From positions 95,747 to 159,746 of the forward strand of contig CAZNLJ010000006.1 in NCBI GenBank assembly GCA_964573725.1: a stretch of DNA of 64,000 nucleotides. The letters run 5' to 3'. The first letter of the stretch is position 1. Each line of letters opens with the position of its first letter. The position numbers were made by a program, and so were the translations under genes. The notes beneath the pieces were generated by a model, which saw nothing but the letters and a program-made list of their open reading frames with translations, did no database searches and had not been told where the DNA came from. Origin of the DNA: UBA6168 sp964573725 (lineage in GTDB: Bacteria; Bacteroidota; Bacteroidia; Chitinophagales; Saprospiraceae). This document shows, piece by piece, positions 36,068-46,600 of this stretch.

Positions 36068-38695
36068 TCACGCGGTCGCCAATTCATCCACCCGTGGTTT
36101 GCGGAAGACGATTTGTCCGTCGAAGACATCCAGGATGACATGAGACTTGGGAACGACCCTTCCGAGCAGCAGTTGCCGGGAGAGTTCGTTGAGGACTTTT
36201 TTCTGGATGACCCTTTTGACCGGACGGGCGCCGAATTCCGGGTGGAAGCCTTCGTCCGCGATGAACTCCGCCGCTTCGGGGGCGACCTGGAGGTCGATGT
36301 CCTGGACTTTGAGCCGCTCGACCACCTGTTTGAGTTGGAGGTCGACGATGGACCGGATATCGCGGGCGGTGAGCGGTTGGAACATGATCACCTCATCGAT
36401 CCGGTTGAGGAATTCGGGGCGGACCGTCTGCTTGAGGAGTTGGAAGAGCTGTGTCCGGGTGGATTCGACCACTTCCTCGCGATTACCGGGCGTCATGGAC
36501 TCGAAGTTGGTACGGATCAGGTCGCTGCCGATGTTGCTGGTCATAATGACGATGGTGTTCTTGAAGTTGGCGACACGGCCCTTGTTGTCGGTCAGGCGGC
36601 CGTCCTCCAGCACTTGCAGCAGGATGTTGAACACATCCGGATGCGCCTTTTCGATTTCGTCGAGCAGGACGACCGAGTAGGGTTTGCGGCGGACGGCCTC
36701 GGTAAGTTGGCCGCCTTCCTCGTAGCCGACGTAACCGGGAGGGGCACCGACGAGGCGGCTGACGGCATGGCGTTCCTGGTATTCGCTCATGTCGATGCGG
36801 GTCATGAGGTTTTCGTCGTCGAAGAGGTATTCCGCGAGTGCCTTGGCCAGTTCCGTCTTACCGACGCCGGTGGTGCCGAGGAAGAGGAAGGAGCCGATGG
36901 GCCGGTTTTCGTTGCCCAGGCCGGTCCGGCTGCGGCGGATGGCGTCGCTGACCGCTTCCACGGCCTCGTCTTGACCGACCACCCGGCGGTGGAGTTCGTC
37001 CTCGAGGTGGAGGAGTTTTTCCCGTTCGCTTTGCAGCATGCGGGTGACGGGGATACCTGTCCAGCGGGCGACGATTTCGGCGATGTCCTCGGCATCGACC
37101 TCTTCCTTGACGAGGAGTTTGTTGCCGGCCTGCATGGCTTTGAGCTGTTCGTTGAAGGCGTCGAGGTTTTTCTGCGCATCGGGGATTCGGCCGTAGCGGA
37201 TTTCGGCCACCTCGCTGAATTTGCCTTCCCGTTCCAGGCGGGCGGCCTCGAGCTTGAGGTGTTCGATGTCCTCCTTCGCCTGCTGGATGCCGTTGACCAC
37301 GGCGCGTTCGCTTTCCCACTTGGCTTTGAGGCCGTTGCGACCTTCCTCGAGATTGGCGAGGTCTTCCTGGATGCGTTGGATCTTGGCATCGTCGTTTTCG
37401 CGCTTCATGGCTTCGCGTTCGATTTCCAGCTGTCGGATCCGGCGTTCGACTTCGTCCAGTTCTTCCGGCATCGAGTTCATTTCGAGCCGGAGGCGGGCCG
37501 CGGCCTCATCGATGAGGTCGATGGCCTTGTCGGGCAGGAAGCGGTCCGTGATATAGCGGGTACTCAGCTGGACGGCGGCGACGACCGCTTCGTCGCGGAT
37601 GTTGATGCGGTGGTGGGTTTCGTAGCGTTCCTTGAGACCGCGGAGGATGGAGATGGCGTCTTCCTCGCTCGGCTCATTGACCAGGACCATTTGGAAGCGG
37701 CGTTCCAGGGCCTTGTCGGTTTCGAAGTATTTCTGGTACTCGTTGAGGGTGGTGGCACCGATGGTCCGCAGGTCGCCGCGGGCGAGCGCCGGTTTGAGGA
37801 TGTTGGCGGCGTCCATGGCCCCTTGCCCTTTTCCGGCACCGACGAGGGTATGGATCTCGTCGATGAACAGGAAGATCCGGCCTTCGGCCGACACGACCTC
37901 CTTCACGACCGATTTGAGGCGTTCCTCGAATTCCCCCTGGTACTTGGCGCCGGCGATAAGGGCTCCCATGTCGAGGGCGTAGATTTCTTTTTCGCGGAGG
38001 TCCTCCGGAACGTCCCCGCTGACGATGCGGTGGGCCAGCCCTTCCGCAATGGCCGTTTTCCCGACCCCGGGTTCCCCGACCAGGATGGGATTGTTCTTGG
38101 TACGGCGGGCCAGGATATGGAGGACGCGGCGGATTTCCTCGTCTCGTCCGATCACCGGGTCGAGCTTGCCCTGGCGGGCCCGCTCGTTCAGGTTGACGGC
38201 ATATTTCCCCAGGGCCTGGTAGCTCTCCTCGGCACTGGCGGTCGTCACCTTGCTGCCTTTCCGTAGGTCATGGACCGCGTTCTTCAATCCTTTTTCCGTG
38301 ATGCCGCTGTCCTTCAGCATCTGGGCCACCTGGTCGCGGACGGTCAGCAGGGCCAGCAGCAGGTGCTCCAGCGCCACATATTCGTCGCCGAATTCCCGCA
38401 GGTAGCCCTGGGCCCGCTGGACCACTTCCGCAGCGGTCCGGGAAAAGTATTGTCCCGCATCCGTCCCGTCGCCCGCTTTCGGGTATCCGGCGACGATGCG
38501 CTCCGAAGCCTTTTTCAGGTTGTCGTAATTCACCCCCATTTTCTTGACGACGAAAGGGGTGACGTTCTCGTCCGTCTCCAATATCCCCAGCAACAGGTGC
38601 CCCGCTTCAATCTGGGGGTTCTGGTGCGCCAAAGCCAGCTGCTGTGCGCGTTGGGCCGCTTCCTGCGACTTGATGGTCAGATTGTTAAGGTTCAT
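36068..38695 (-). CDS. clpB: ATP-dependent chaperone ClpB
   Basis: This 875-residue Hsp100 disaggregase works with DnaK to rescue aggregated proteins. The domains are in normal order: N-terminal Clp_N repeats (1-150), AAA-1 with Walker A GEPGVGKT at 207-214, and the coiled-coil middle domain (about 405-530, with LEIEREAMKRENDDAKIQ). AAA-2 follows, with Walker A GTTGVGKT at 607-614, LLDEIEKAHPDVFN, and the C-terminal D2-small domain (VKRVIQKKVLNELSRQLL). ATG at 38695 was chosen because MNLNNLTIKSQEAAQ is the family start. A CTTGAA motif lies on the minus strand at 38747-38742, but no convincing heat-shock -10 follows. Downstream is a strong terminator. Confidence 0.97.
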   Translation of the reverse strand: MNLNNLTIKSQEAAQRAQQLALAHQNPQIEAGHLLLGILETDENVTPFVVKKMGVNYDNLKKASERIVAGYPKAGDGTDAGQYFSRTAAEVVQRAQGYLREFGDEYVALEHLLLALLTVRDQVAQMLKDSGITEKGLKNAVHDLRKGSKVTTASAEESYQALGKYAVNLNERARQGKLDPVIGRDEEIRRVLHILARRTKNNPILVGEPGVGKTAIAEGLAHRIVSGDVPEDLREKEIYALDMGALIAGAKYQGEFEERLKSVVKEVVSAEGRIFLFIDEIHTLVGAGKGQGAMDAANILKPALARGDLRTIGATTLNEYQKYFETDKALERRFQMVLVNEPSEEDAISILRGLKERYETHHRINIRDEAVVAAVQLSTRYITDRFLPDKAIDLIDEAAARLRLEMNSMPEELDEVERRIRQLEIEREAMKRENDDAKIQRIQEDLANLEEGRNGLKAKWESERAVVNGIQQAKEDIEHLKLEAARLEREGKFSEVAEIRYGRIPDAQKNLDAFNEQLKAMQAGNKLLVKEEVDAEDIAEIVARWTGIPVTRMLQSEREKLLHLEDELHRRVVGQDEAVEAVSDAIRRSRTGLGNENRPIGSFLFLGTTGVGKTELAKALAEYLFDDENLMTRIDMSEYQERHAVSRLVGAPPGYVGYEEGGQLTEAVRRKPYSVVLLDEIEKAHPDVFNILLQVLEDGRLTDNKGRVANFKNTIVIMTSNIGSDLIRTNFESMTPGNREEVVESTRTQLFQLLKQTVRPEFLNRIDEVIMFQPLTARDIRSIVDLQLKQVVERLKVQDIDLQVAPEAAEFIADEGFHPEFGARPVKRVIQKKVLNELSRQLLLGRVVPKSHVILDVFDGQIVFRKPRVDELATA

Positions 38696-39157
38696 ATGAT
38701 ATCGTTTTTTTTCGTGCCGTGGTCGTAACCTATACGCCCGCTTCAAGGGTCGTGCCACGGGCTTTTTCCGCACGCTTTGGCAGTCTTGGAACCTTGGCTT
38801 AGTGACATTGTGGCATTTAAAATGCGAATCCTGCTGTCAAAATGGCAAAAGTCCGGGCTCCGACCGCATCCATCCTCCAATCAAAATTACGGCGGCGGCA
38901 GGAAAGCCGCAGGATAAAAAGTAAGGGTTGAAGCGGGATAAAAATCAATACATCCGCAGGGTCACGCACCAATTCGGGGCGGGCGGGCCACTCGGTATCC
39001 GCTGACCGGCGGATATCTCCCTTCGGAACAGGGTCAGGGACCACCCGGGTGTCTGGCCCCTCGATACGCAATCCTTACCGAGTCCCTCGTCGGAAGGCAC
39101 TGCCCGCCCTGCATGCGGAAGCATGACAGGGGGGGATGTTCGGGACCGGCATACCTC
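38696..39157. other. Non-coding region upstream of clpB
   Basis: The first ~100 bases should contain the clpB promoter. The rest, up to the copy C repeat, shows no convincing gene: short open frames here are Arg/Pro-rich and unlike any family recognised. Confidence 0.4.
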
Positions 39158-39420
39158 CATCTCCGCGGTCGCCCATTAAATACCAAATCGAATATCTTGA
39201 TGGCAAGGTTCGCAGCCTTGTGTAAAAATGTAAGCTGCGTATAGCCAAAGGGTCTTTATGGCGCTTCCCGCCTTATGGACAGGACGGCCGGCGGCCGCCC
39301 TGTCCATAAGGCGGGCTTCACGGGTCACATCCCTATGATCTTGAGGAGATTACTTTTTGTCCTACGATGCAATTCCTGCAATCGAAATATGCGATTTGGT
39401 TCTTGCGGTGCGGGAGCTGA
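39158..39420. repeat. Dispersed 300-bp element, copy C (degraded, palindromic form)
   Basis: The left half (accaaatcgaatatcttgat, gtaagctgcgtatagcc, aagggtctttatggcgc) matches the left half of copies A, B and D. The right end (caatcgaaatatgcgatttg followed by gttcttgcggtgcg) is an inverted relative of the left end, so both termini derive from the same end. Terminal repeats are imperfect (catctccgc; ttgcggtgcgggagctg). Confidence 0.7.
39267..39315. repeat. 17-bp-stem inverted repeat inside copy C
   Basis: cccgccttatggacagg (39267-39283) and cctgtccataaggcggg (39299-39315) are perfect inverted repeats around a 15-base GC-rich centre. Copies A, B and D carry only the left arm. Confidence 0.9.
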
Positions 39421-39573
39421 GCCGGATGTTTGTACGATGCAGGAAGGGAATATGCGGCGGCGCGTCGTGGCAACCAGGACAGGAAAATTTGCTGCCAGCC
39501 GCAGGGGTAAGGATTGGGGTCTTGTTGCCGTCTTCCTGTATTTCAGCGGCGACAAGTTGGGTATTACCAGGTA

Positions 39574-40773
39574 TCAAGGATGTTGGGTGGTGCAGGTTTT
39601 GGCAATGGAACCGGAGAAAGTCAGACCGGAACGGGTCCGGATAATCCACCGGTATAGGCCCGGGGGGAATGGTTTCAGGTTGAGGTTTCCACCCTCGGCG
39701 GATATTGGGGCGGAGCTGACCATCCGGCCGGTGGCATCGAAGAGTTGGAAGAGGCGAGCTTCCGGTCCGGCGGCGACGGTCAGGGTTTCGCAAGCCGGAT
39801 TGGGAAACACCGCGGCAGCCGGGGAGGCTTCGGAAGGAGGGACCAGGGCAGTGGTTTGGCAGAAAGCATCGGTCGGGTCCGGCAGGTAGTGGAGCGCCAG
39901 GAAGTCCACCAAGCCGGCCGCGAGGTCTTCGGCGAAGATTTCCCGGAGGGCCGGGTCGAAGCGGACGGACTGGTTGCATTCGACCTGGATGCCGTCGACG
40001 GTACCTCCCTGGTAGGAGCTGTACCGGGCCGTATTGTATCCTCCTTCGAAATAGGGCTCGCCCGGCAACGGGAAGGGATTGGCCGGGGAGGGCACGGCCG
40101 GATAGCCGGATTCGCCGAGCAGGTGGCCGAGGCTGACCGTCCCCCGCAGGAGTTCGGCATGGGTATGGTTGCCGGGATTGTCTCCGGCCAGGTACCGCAG
40201 GCTGCTGTAATCGATGTAGGTGGCGGTGTTGAGGGCGGCATCGCCGAGCTGCAGCTCGTCCTCATACAGCAGATAACCCAGTTCCAGGCGTTGGATGGCA
40301 TGGCCGTGGCCGTGCAGGTCGATATAGAGGCCTTTCCCGAAATCTGCGGATACCCGGCTACGGGCTGCGCCGATGAATTGGTGGAAGTGGCTCCAGGCCT
40401 GTGCCGCCGCCGGGTTGCCGTCGGCGGCTTCCGCGACGGCGCGGTTCGCGTCCAATTTTTTCCGGTGCAGGTGGTTGATGATGAGGTGCGGATAACAACC
40501 GGTCAATCCGTGGATGGCGGAAAAGACGGACCGGGAGAGTTCCTCCGTGAAAGCGTCGTTGGTATACACGCAGCCGGCACAGTCACGGTCCGGGATGGCG
40601 GCCGGTTGCAAGGCGCCGCCGTGGGGGGCGGAGATGACCAGGGGCATGTCGCCGGCGATGTATTCGATATAACCGTTCGGACTGAAGTAGGATTCGCCCG
40701 GGGTGTAGGCTACCTGCGCGGCCGTTTCAAGAACGAAGGCCAGGCACATGAAAAGGGTAAGGGGGCCTCGCAT
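39574..40773 (-). CDS. Secreted N-formylglutamate amidohydrolase-like protein with T9SS sorting domain
   Basis: This 399-residue protein has a signal peptide ending ETAAQ. Residues ~20-300 resemble the N-formylglutamate amidohydrolase (FGase) family: MPLVISAPHGGAL (first metal-binding His), HRKKLDANRAV, and LYIDLHGHGHAIQRLELGY (second His cluster). The end (VFPNPACETLTVAAG ... FPPGLYRWII) is a T9SS type A sorting domain. Family enzymes in histidine degradation are cytoplasmic; a secreted form with a sorting domain must act on an external substrate, possibly a peptide or cell-wall amide (inference). It starts 1 base after the stop of the PA14 dehydrogenase-like gene, so the two are one operon. 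Confidence 0.82.
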   Translation of the reverse strand: MRGPLTLFMCLAFVLETAAQVAYTPGESYFSPNGYIEYIAGDMPLVISAPHGGALQPAAIPDRDCAGCVYTNDAFTEELSRSVFSAIHGLTGCYPHLIINHLHRKKLDANRAVAEAADGNPAAAQAWSHFHQFIGAARSRVSADFGKGLYIDLHGHGHAIQRLELGYLLYEDELQLGDAALNTATYIDYSSLRYLAGDNPGNHTHAELLRGTVSLGHLLGESGYPAVPSPANPFPLPGEPYFEGGYNTARYSSYQGGTVDGIQVECNQSVRFDPALREIFAEDLAAGLVDFLALHYLPDPTDAFCQTTALVPPSEASPAAAVFPNPACETLTVAAGPEARLFQLFDATGRMVSSAPISAEGGNLNLKPFPPGLYRWIIRTRSGLTFSGSIAKTCTTQHP

Positions 40774-40774
40774 G

Positions 40775-43468
40775 TCAATTCGTTTTGACGATTTTCAGCA
40801 GGACGGACCCGCGGCCCTCCGCCAAGCGGACCCAGTACGGGCCGGCGGGGAAGTCCGAAAAGTCCACCGTCGTTGTGAAGCGGCCCCGGGGCAGGGCCAG
40901 CTGCTGCTCCCGGACCACTTGTCCGAGGTTGTTGTGGACGGACAAGCGGGCATGCCCTGCGGAAGCGCCTTCGAAGGCCAGGGTCAGCAGGTCTCCGACC
41001 GGATTGGGATAGGCGGCCAGGGCACGTCGGTTGAGTTGGTCGGTGGCAAAGGGAAGGTCGGGGAACAATTGATAGACCGGCACGATGGAGCGTTCCAGGT
41101 CTTCGCTGCTCCAGTACAATTCGCAGACGGCACCGCCGGCCTCCTCGAAATATTCCAGTTGCAGGGGATATTGTACGCCCCCTTCCAGGAAGATGGAGCC
41201 GGTCCATTGGGTCGGCGGCTGGGGAACCCAGGCATCGATCAGGGTTCGGCCGTCGATTTCCAGCCGGATACCGTCATCGGCGACGACGTGGAAGTTGTAC
41301 AGGCCATCGAACAGCGGTTCCACATATCCTTTCCAACGGACCAGGAAATAATCGTTGCCCAGCCGGTCGGGATCGGGGGAGCCGCCGCCCCAGTTGAAAT
41401 CCACGGTCGGGTCGAGCCGGCTGAAAGCCGGGGTTTGTCCGAACAGCGGTTCCTGGTTGTCGGGGCCGTCGAAATAATACCCCCGCAGGCCCGTGCCGGT
41501 GCCGACCGGCCAGGTCTCGTACCGGGCGGTGAGGGTGAGGGCGCTGTCGGGCGTTTCGAGTACCCGGTCTGCGGCCGGATGGCCGTCGGACCAACCGAGG
41601 AAGCGGTAGAACCTGCCCTCGTCTATCAGGGAAGCCGGGGCGGAGAGGTGTCGTTGGAGGCCGACCACACTTTGGACCGATACCGGTGTATAGAGGAAGC
41701 TGCCGTCCAGGTAGGTCGGCAGGCCCGGCGGATCGGTCCGGAGGGTCAGCATGGATTTTTCGGGATGCACATCCCGGTACACGGATTGCGACAAGCCGGA
41801 GGAATCCGTGGCGGTGAGGTGGATGCGGAACCAGACATTGTCCGAGACCTCGCCCGTCTGCGGAATCGGAAAGGCCCCGTCCGCCATGCCGGTGAGTGGG
41901 CCCAGGCCGGGATGGGTGTGGGTGTCGTGGTGGAAATCCAATCGCCAGCGGAGTCGATCCGCCGCGAGCGTACCTTCCTCGGGATCCGAGGCGGTACCGA
42001 GGAAAAGCAGGGTGTCGCCGGCGCGGTAAGTACTACCGGCCGGTGGGTCCAGGATCAGCGGGACCGGTCGCCGGCTGTCCGTGACCCGCAGGAGTGCACC
42101 GGCGGAGGTATCGGCGCCGTGGACATTGGTGGCGATGGCACGGAAGATGGCGCCGCTGTCGGCCAAGGTGCTTGTGGGCAGGGTGAAGGTAGCTCCGTCG
42201 GCACCGGGAATGTCCGTCCCGTCCCGTTGCCACTGCCAGGTGATGGGCTCCGTCCCGGAAGCGAGAGCCTGGAAAACGGCTTGCTCCCCGGTGGGGACCA
42301 GGACGGGTTGCGGTTGGACGGAAAGGAAGGGTGCACCGCTGCCGGTGTGGAAAATACGCCACAAGGTACCGTTCCAGGAAGCGGTATTGTCCACCATCGA
42401 TCCGCCGCCCATGCCGGCGCGCGCCAGGTAATAGAAGGTACCGTCGGCGGCGGCGAGGAAGTTCAGCGGCCGGTCGATTTGCGTGGCGAAGGTGCCGGCC
42501 ACCTCGCCGCTCAGGGGGTCGAGGTACTTGATATAGCCCTGGCAATAGTCGGCAAAGAAGAACATGCCCTGGTACTCGGGCGGAAAGGCCGGGTGGTCGG
42601 CCTCGTAAAAGGCGGCGCCGACGATGCAGCAACCCTGTCCATGGTCGTAAGCGTACAGGGGGTCCTGGTATTGGGCGGGCGGCGATTGTCCGTTCAGGAA
42701 TCCTTCCACCAGGGGCCAGCCGTAGTTCCGGCCCGGCAGGATCTCGTTGATTTCCTCGTACAGATAGCTGCCGACTTCCGTGCAGAAGATGCGGCCGGTA
42801 CCGGGTTGGACAGCCATGGAGAAAGGGTTCCGGTGGCCGCGGGTATAGATGGCGCGGTACTTACCGGTGGTTTGCGCATAGAAAGGATTGTCCGGCGGAA
42901 TGGTACCGTCGGGATGGATGCGGAGGACCTTGCCGAGCAGGCTTTGGAGGCTTTGGGCGGCGGCATCCTGGGCGCCGTCGCCGGTGGCGATGTAGAGGAG
43001 GCCGTCGGGACCGAAGCACATGGCCCCGCCGTTGTGGATGGTACCGGGCATGGGGTCGAGTTCCAGGAGGACGGTCTCGCTGCCGGTGACGGCGAAGTTG
43101 CCGTCCGCCGTGACGCGGCTGATGCGGTTGTACTGGCCGTCCTGGACCGTATAGAAGAGGTAGACAAAGGGGTGGTTGTCGAAATCCGGATGGATGGCGA
43201 TGCCGCTGAGGCCGCGTTCGTTGAAATTGTCGACGGTTCCTTCCCAGAAGGGTTGGGGCAGCAGGGTGCCGTTGTCGACGATGGAGACCTTCCCGAATTT
43301 TTCCGCCAGGAAGATGCGGCCGTCCGGGGCGGCGGCCATGGCCACGGGGTCGAGGTTGGCGGCGACGAGCACCTCCGCGAAGCCGGCGGGGAGGTTGCCG
43401 CCCTGCAGGGCGGGCAGGCAGGCGAAGAGGAAGAGGATTGTTTTTCCCCAGTTCGGAAAGGGTATCAT
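40775..43468 (-). CDS. Secreted glucose/sorbosone dehydrogenase-like protein with Ig, PA14 and T9SS domains
   Basis: ATG at 43468 gives 897 residues with a signal peptide. Residues ~25-370 are a PQQ-type glucose/sorbosone dehydrogenase beta-propeller, shown by NERGLSGIAIHPDF, TIHNGGAMCFGPDGLLYIA, LGKVLRIHPDGTIPPDNPF, GHRNPFSMAVQPGTG and GRNYGWPLVEG. An Ig-like domain (ITWQWQRDGTDIPG...) and a further beta domain follow. A PA14 domain, about 655-800 (LRGYYFDG, YNFHVVADDGIRLEIDG, QLEYFEEAGGAVCELYW), probably binds carbohydrate. The end (AYPNPVGDLLTLAF) is a T9SS type A sorting domain. A TAnnTTTG box lies 18 bases upstream of the start. The co-factor and the sugar oxidised are inferred from the family. 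Confidence 0.9.
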   Translation of the reverse strand: MIPFPNWGKTILFLFACLPALQGGNLPAGFAEVLVAANLDPVAMAAAPDGRIFLAEKFGKVSIVDNGTLLPQPFWEGTVDNFNERGLSGIAIHPDFDNHPFVYLFYTVQDGQYNRISRVTADGNFAVTGSETVLLELDPMPGTIHNGGAMCFGPDGLLYIATGDGAQDAAAQSLQSLLGKVLRIHPDGTIPPDNPFYAQTTGKYRAIYTRGHRNPFSMAVQPGTGRIFCTEVGSYLYEEINEILPGRNYGWPLVEGFLNGQSPPAQYQDPLYAYDHGQGCCIVGAAFYEADHPAFPPEYQGMFFFADYCQGYIKYLDPLSGEVAGTFATQIDRPLNFLAAADGTFYYLARAGMGGGSMVDNTASWNGTLWRIFHTGSGAPFLSVQPQPVLVPTGEQAVFQALASGTEPITWQWQRDGTDIPGADGATFTLPTSTLADSGAIFRAIATNVHGADTSAGALLRVTDSRRPVPLILDPPAGSTYRAGDTLLFLGTASDPEEGTLAADRLRWRLDFHHDTHTHPGLGPLTGMADGAFPIPQTGEVSDNVWFRIHLTATDSSGLSQSVYRDVHPEKSMLTLRTDPPGLPTYLDGSFLYTPVSVQSVVGLQRHLSAPASLIDEGRFYRFLGWSDGHPAADRVLETPDSALTLTARYETWPVGTGTGLRGYYFDGPDNQEPLFGQTPAFSRLDPTVDFNWGGGSPDPDRLGNDYFLVRWKGYVEPLFDGLYNFHVVADDGIRLEIDGRTLIDAWVPQPPTQWTGSIFLEGGVQYPLQLEYFEEAGGAVCELYWSSEDLERSIVPVYQLFPDLPFATDQLNRRALAAYPNPVGDLLTLAFEGASAGHARLSVHNNLGQVVREQQLALPRGRFTTTVDFSDFPAGPYWVRLAEGRGSVLLKIVKTN

Positions 43469-43485
43469 AGGAACATGCTTTGCGA

Positions 43486-43493
43486 CAAATATA
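43486..43493 (-). promoter_or_regulatory. Candidate -7 box of the dehydrogenase/amidohydrolase operon
   Basis: On the minus strand TATATTTG matches TAnnTTTG and lies 17 bases before the ATG at 43468, implying a very short leader. No -33 match was found. Confidence 0.45.
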
Positions 43494-43592
43494 GGGTTTT
43501 CGCGAAAGGGGCGGGGGAACCGGCGCGGCGCGGCACCGGAAAAGTCGGAAAATGGCAAAACGGCGGATGAAGTCCGGGCGGGCCCTAAAAGG

Positions 43593-43622
43593 AAAGCCCG
43601 TTTCCGGGAGGAAACGGGCTTT
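43593..43622 (-). terminator. Rho-independent terminator of the TonB receptor gene
   Basis: A 13-bp perfect stem (aaagcccgtttcc/ggaaacgggcttt) with a 4-base loop lies 53 bases after the minus-strand stop at 43675, followed by CCTTTTA on that strand. Confidence 0.85.
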
Positions 43623-43674
43623 CGGGACAACGGCGGCAGCTGCCGCCGGGTATGACTTGAATCGCAGGATGCGA

Positions 43675-46600
43675 TCAGAAGATGTAGCGGACACCCAGCT
43701 GGGCCTGCCAGACACTGTTGAGGGAGATGTCCTTGGCGAGGGCTTCTGTCGGGAACACCCCGCTGGAGCTCGGCGCGAAGGTATAGACCGGTTGGTTGGT
43801 CGTTTCATCGCGGCCGGAGAAGCGGAGCGGGAAGTTGTTGACCGGGAAATCGCCGACACCCCAGGCGTTGTTGATCAGGTTGCCGAAGTTGTAGAAGTCG
43901 GCGCGCAGCTGGAGGGTATGGCGGCGGTCCTTGACCGTGACGAAGAACTCCTGCTGGACGGAGAGGTCGAAGGTGGTCAGCCAGGGCATCAGGGCGCCGT
44001 TGCGTTCGGCATAGGAGCCTTTGTTGCTGCTGAGGTATTCATTGTTGTCGACGAAGGCCATGAAGGCATCGCGTTGCTGCTGGGCGGTATAGGTGACGTT
44101 GCTGACCGTCACATCGGCGAACTGGAGTTCGTTGCCGTTGGCCGGGATGTACAGCAGGTCGTTGGAGGTCAGCTGGTCGCCGTTCATGTCGCCGTTGACC
44201 GCGAAGGTGTAGCGGCCCTGGTTGCTGCTCTGGAAGAACAGCGAGAAGGTGGTGGCGGCGAGGTTGGCATATTCCTTCCGGTAGGAGACGGCACCGATGA
44301 TGCGGTGGCGTTGGTCGAAATCGGAGAAAGCCAGGTCCGGACGGTTGTTGCCGTTGACGGAGCGGTTGTCGCGCCAGGAGGAGAAGGCGATGGAGCCGGC
44401 GGTGATCAGGTCGGTGGATTCGCTGAAGTTGTAGGCCGCCATGGCGTAGAAGCCCTTCTTGAACTGGCGTTCCAATTTGGCGGTCAGGCTGTAGGTGGAG
44501 CCTTTGTTGGTGTTGGTCAGCAGGATGGCGTCCGTGAGGCGGTCGTTGATGCGCAGGGCGTTGTTGGCGGCGCTGCCGCTGAGGCCGAGTGCCGGGTAAA
44601 TCGGGCGGTTGTCGGCGCCGCTGTAGCTGGCTTTGGACGTTTCCTGGTTGGCGTTGATGTAGTTGACGTTGTTGAGGTTCTTGTTGAAGATCCCCTCCAC
44701 GGTACCGACGAAGTCGAAGGGCAGGGCGACATCGACCGCCAGGTTGGTACGCCAGAGTTGCGGGAAGCGGAAGTCATTGTCCGTCACGGCGATGTTGAAG
44801 GACGAGGGGGTGGTGGCGTTGTCCGGGATATAGGCGGTGACATCGTCCGAGAAAGGATAGTCGAAGGTATTGTCGATCCGCTGGGAACCGGTCAGGATCC
44901 CGTTGTTGCCCACCTGGTTGGAGATCCAGACGAAGGCGGGGCGGCCGGCGAAGAAGCCGGTACCCCCGCGCAGTTGCAGGGAGCGGTCGCCTTTGACATC
45001 GTAGTTGAAGCCTACGCGCGGGGAGACCAACGGGTTGGCGGCCGGCAGGGCATCGGTGCTGTAGCTGGTGCGCTCGAAGTCGGCGTTGAGGAAATTCATG
45101 GTATCGACTACCGGGTTCTTCAGGGCGGTATTGCCGTAGATCGGTACATCGACGCGGACCCCGAAGGTCAGTTTCAGTTTGTTGTCCATCAGGGACACCT
45201 CATCCTGGACGTAGAGGCCGGGCTGGGCGACCTTGGTGGTGGCGGTCGGCAGGGCACCGCCGGGGAGGGCGGAGTAGGTCAGCTGGTAGCGGCGCAGTTC
45301 GACGTTCTGGCCGTTGGCGGCGTCGTAGAAATCCTGGAGGGAGTTGTAGACGAACTGGCCGTAGTAGGTCGGGGTGAAGGTATTGTCGAACTTGAAGTAT
45401 TCGAAGTTGATACCGGCGGTGATGGTATGGGCGCCGCTGTAGAGGGTCAGGTTGTCCTGGAACTGCCAGGTGTCGGTATTGAGCTCGTTGTTCGGCGTGA
45501 AGGGTTCGTAGCCGAAGGTGGTGTAGTTGCGGCCGTCCTCGAGGATATCGACGAGGGGGAAGATGCCGCCGCGGCTGCTGCGGTAATCGCGGTTGGCGGT
45601 GAAGCCGAACTGGAGGTTGTTGGAGAGTTTGGTCCCGAACATGGAGTTCAGCTCGACGATACCGGAGTAGATGTCATTGTTGATGACGTAGTTCGAGTTC
45701 GAGAAGTTCATGGCGAAGTTGTTGCCGCGCCGGCTCTGGAAAGAGCCGGAGTTGCTGGCGAGGACGTCGCGGGAGGACTTCAGGTAGTTGAAGCGGACAC
45801 TCAGGCGGTTGTTCTGGTTGATGTTGTAGTCCAGTTTGGCGAGTGCCTTGTCGCTTTTCGTATTGAGCAGGTAATTTTCGTAGTTGCCCGGGTCGTAGTT
45901 GTAGCGGTCGATGAGGAACTGCTTGAGTTGGTCGAGGTCGGAGGCTTCGACGCGGGTGACGTTGTCGCCGGTAAGACCGGGACGGGCTGCGAGGAAGGGG
46001 GTTGCCGGATCGTCCCGGCGTTCGATTTCCCCGTTGACGAAGAAGAACAGTTTGTTCTTGATGAGCGGGCCGCCGAATCGGAAGCCGGTTTGGGAGATGG
46101 AGAAATCCGACTTGCTGATTTCGGAATCATCGGCTTTGGAACCGGTCAGGGATTCGCTGCGGGTGTTGCGGAAGACGGAGCCTTCGAAGTTGTTCGTCCC
46201 GGAGCGGGTCACGGCGTTGATACCGGCGCCGGTGAAGCCGCCCTGGCGCACATCGTAGGGGGCGAGGTTGACCTGGATCTCATCGATGGCATCGAGGGAG
46301 ATCGGGGAGGAGTTCGTCTGACCGGCGGGGGCGGAGGCGAGGCCGAAGCTGTTGTTGAAGATGGACCCGTCGAGGGTGAGGTTGTTGAAGCGGCTGTCCT
46401 GGCCGGCGAAGGAGGTTCCGCTGCCGGTGGTGGCGGCCACGTTGGAGGAGCGGCTCTGCGGGGTGAGGCGTACGAAGTCGTTGAGGCTCCTGCTCAGGGT
46501 CGGCAGGGCGTTGATGGCCTCCTTCTTGATGTTGGTGGCGGCACCGGTGCGTTCCGAGTTGAGGATTTCGTTGGCCACGGCGACCACTTCGATCGTCTCC

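Noticed and set aside
35951..38266. A 771-codon open frame on the plus strand opposite clpB
   Set aside because: It is an antisense shadow of a highly conserved GC-rich gene; its composition is atypical and it matches no family.
38741..38747. Sigma-32 type heat-shock promoter before clpB
   Set aside because: A CTTGAA is present on the minus strand, but no matching -10 (CCCCATnT) at 13-17 bases, and this sigma factor is not typical in the phylum.
38817..39160. Possible gene remnant upstream of clpB
   Set aside because: Short overlapping frames with no recognisable motif; nothing supports coding.
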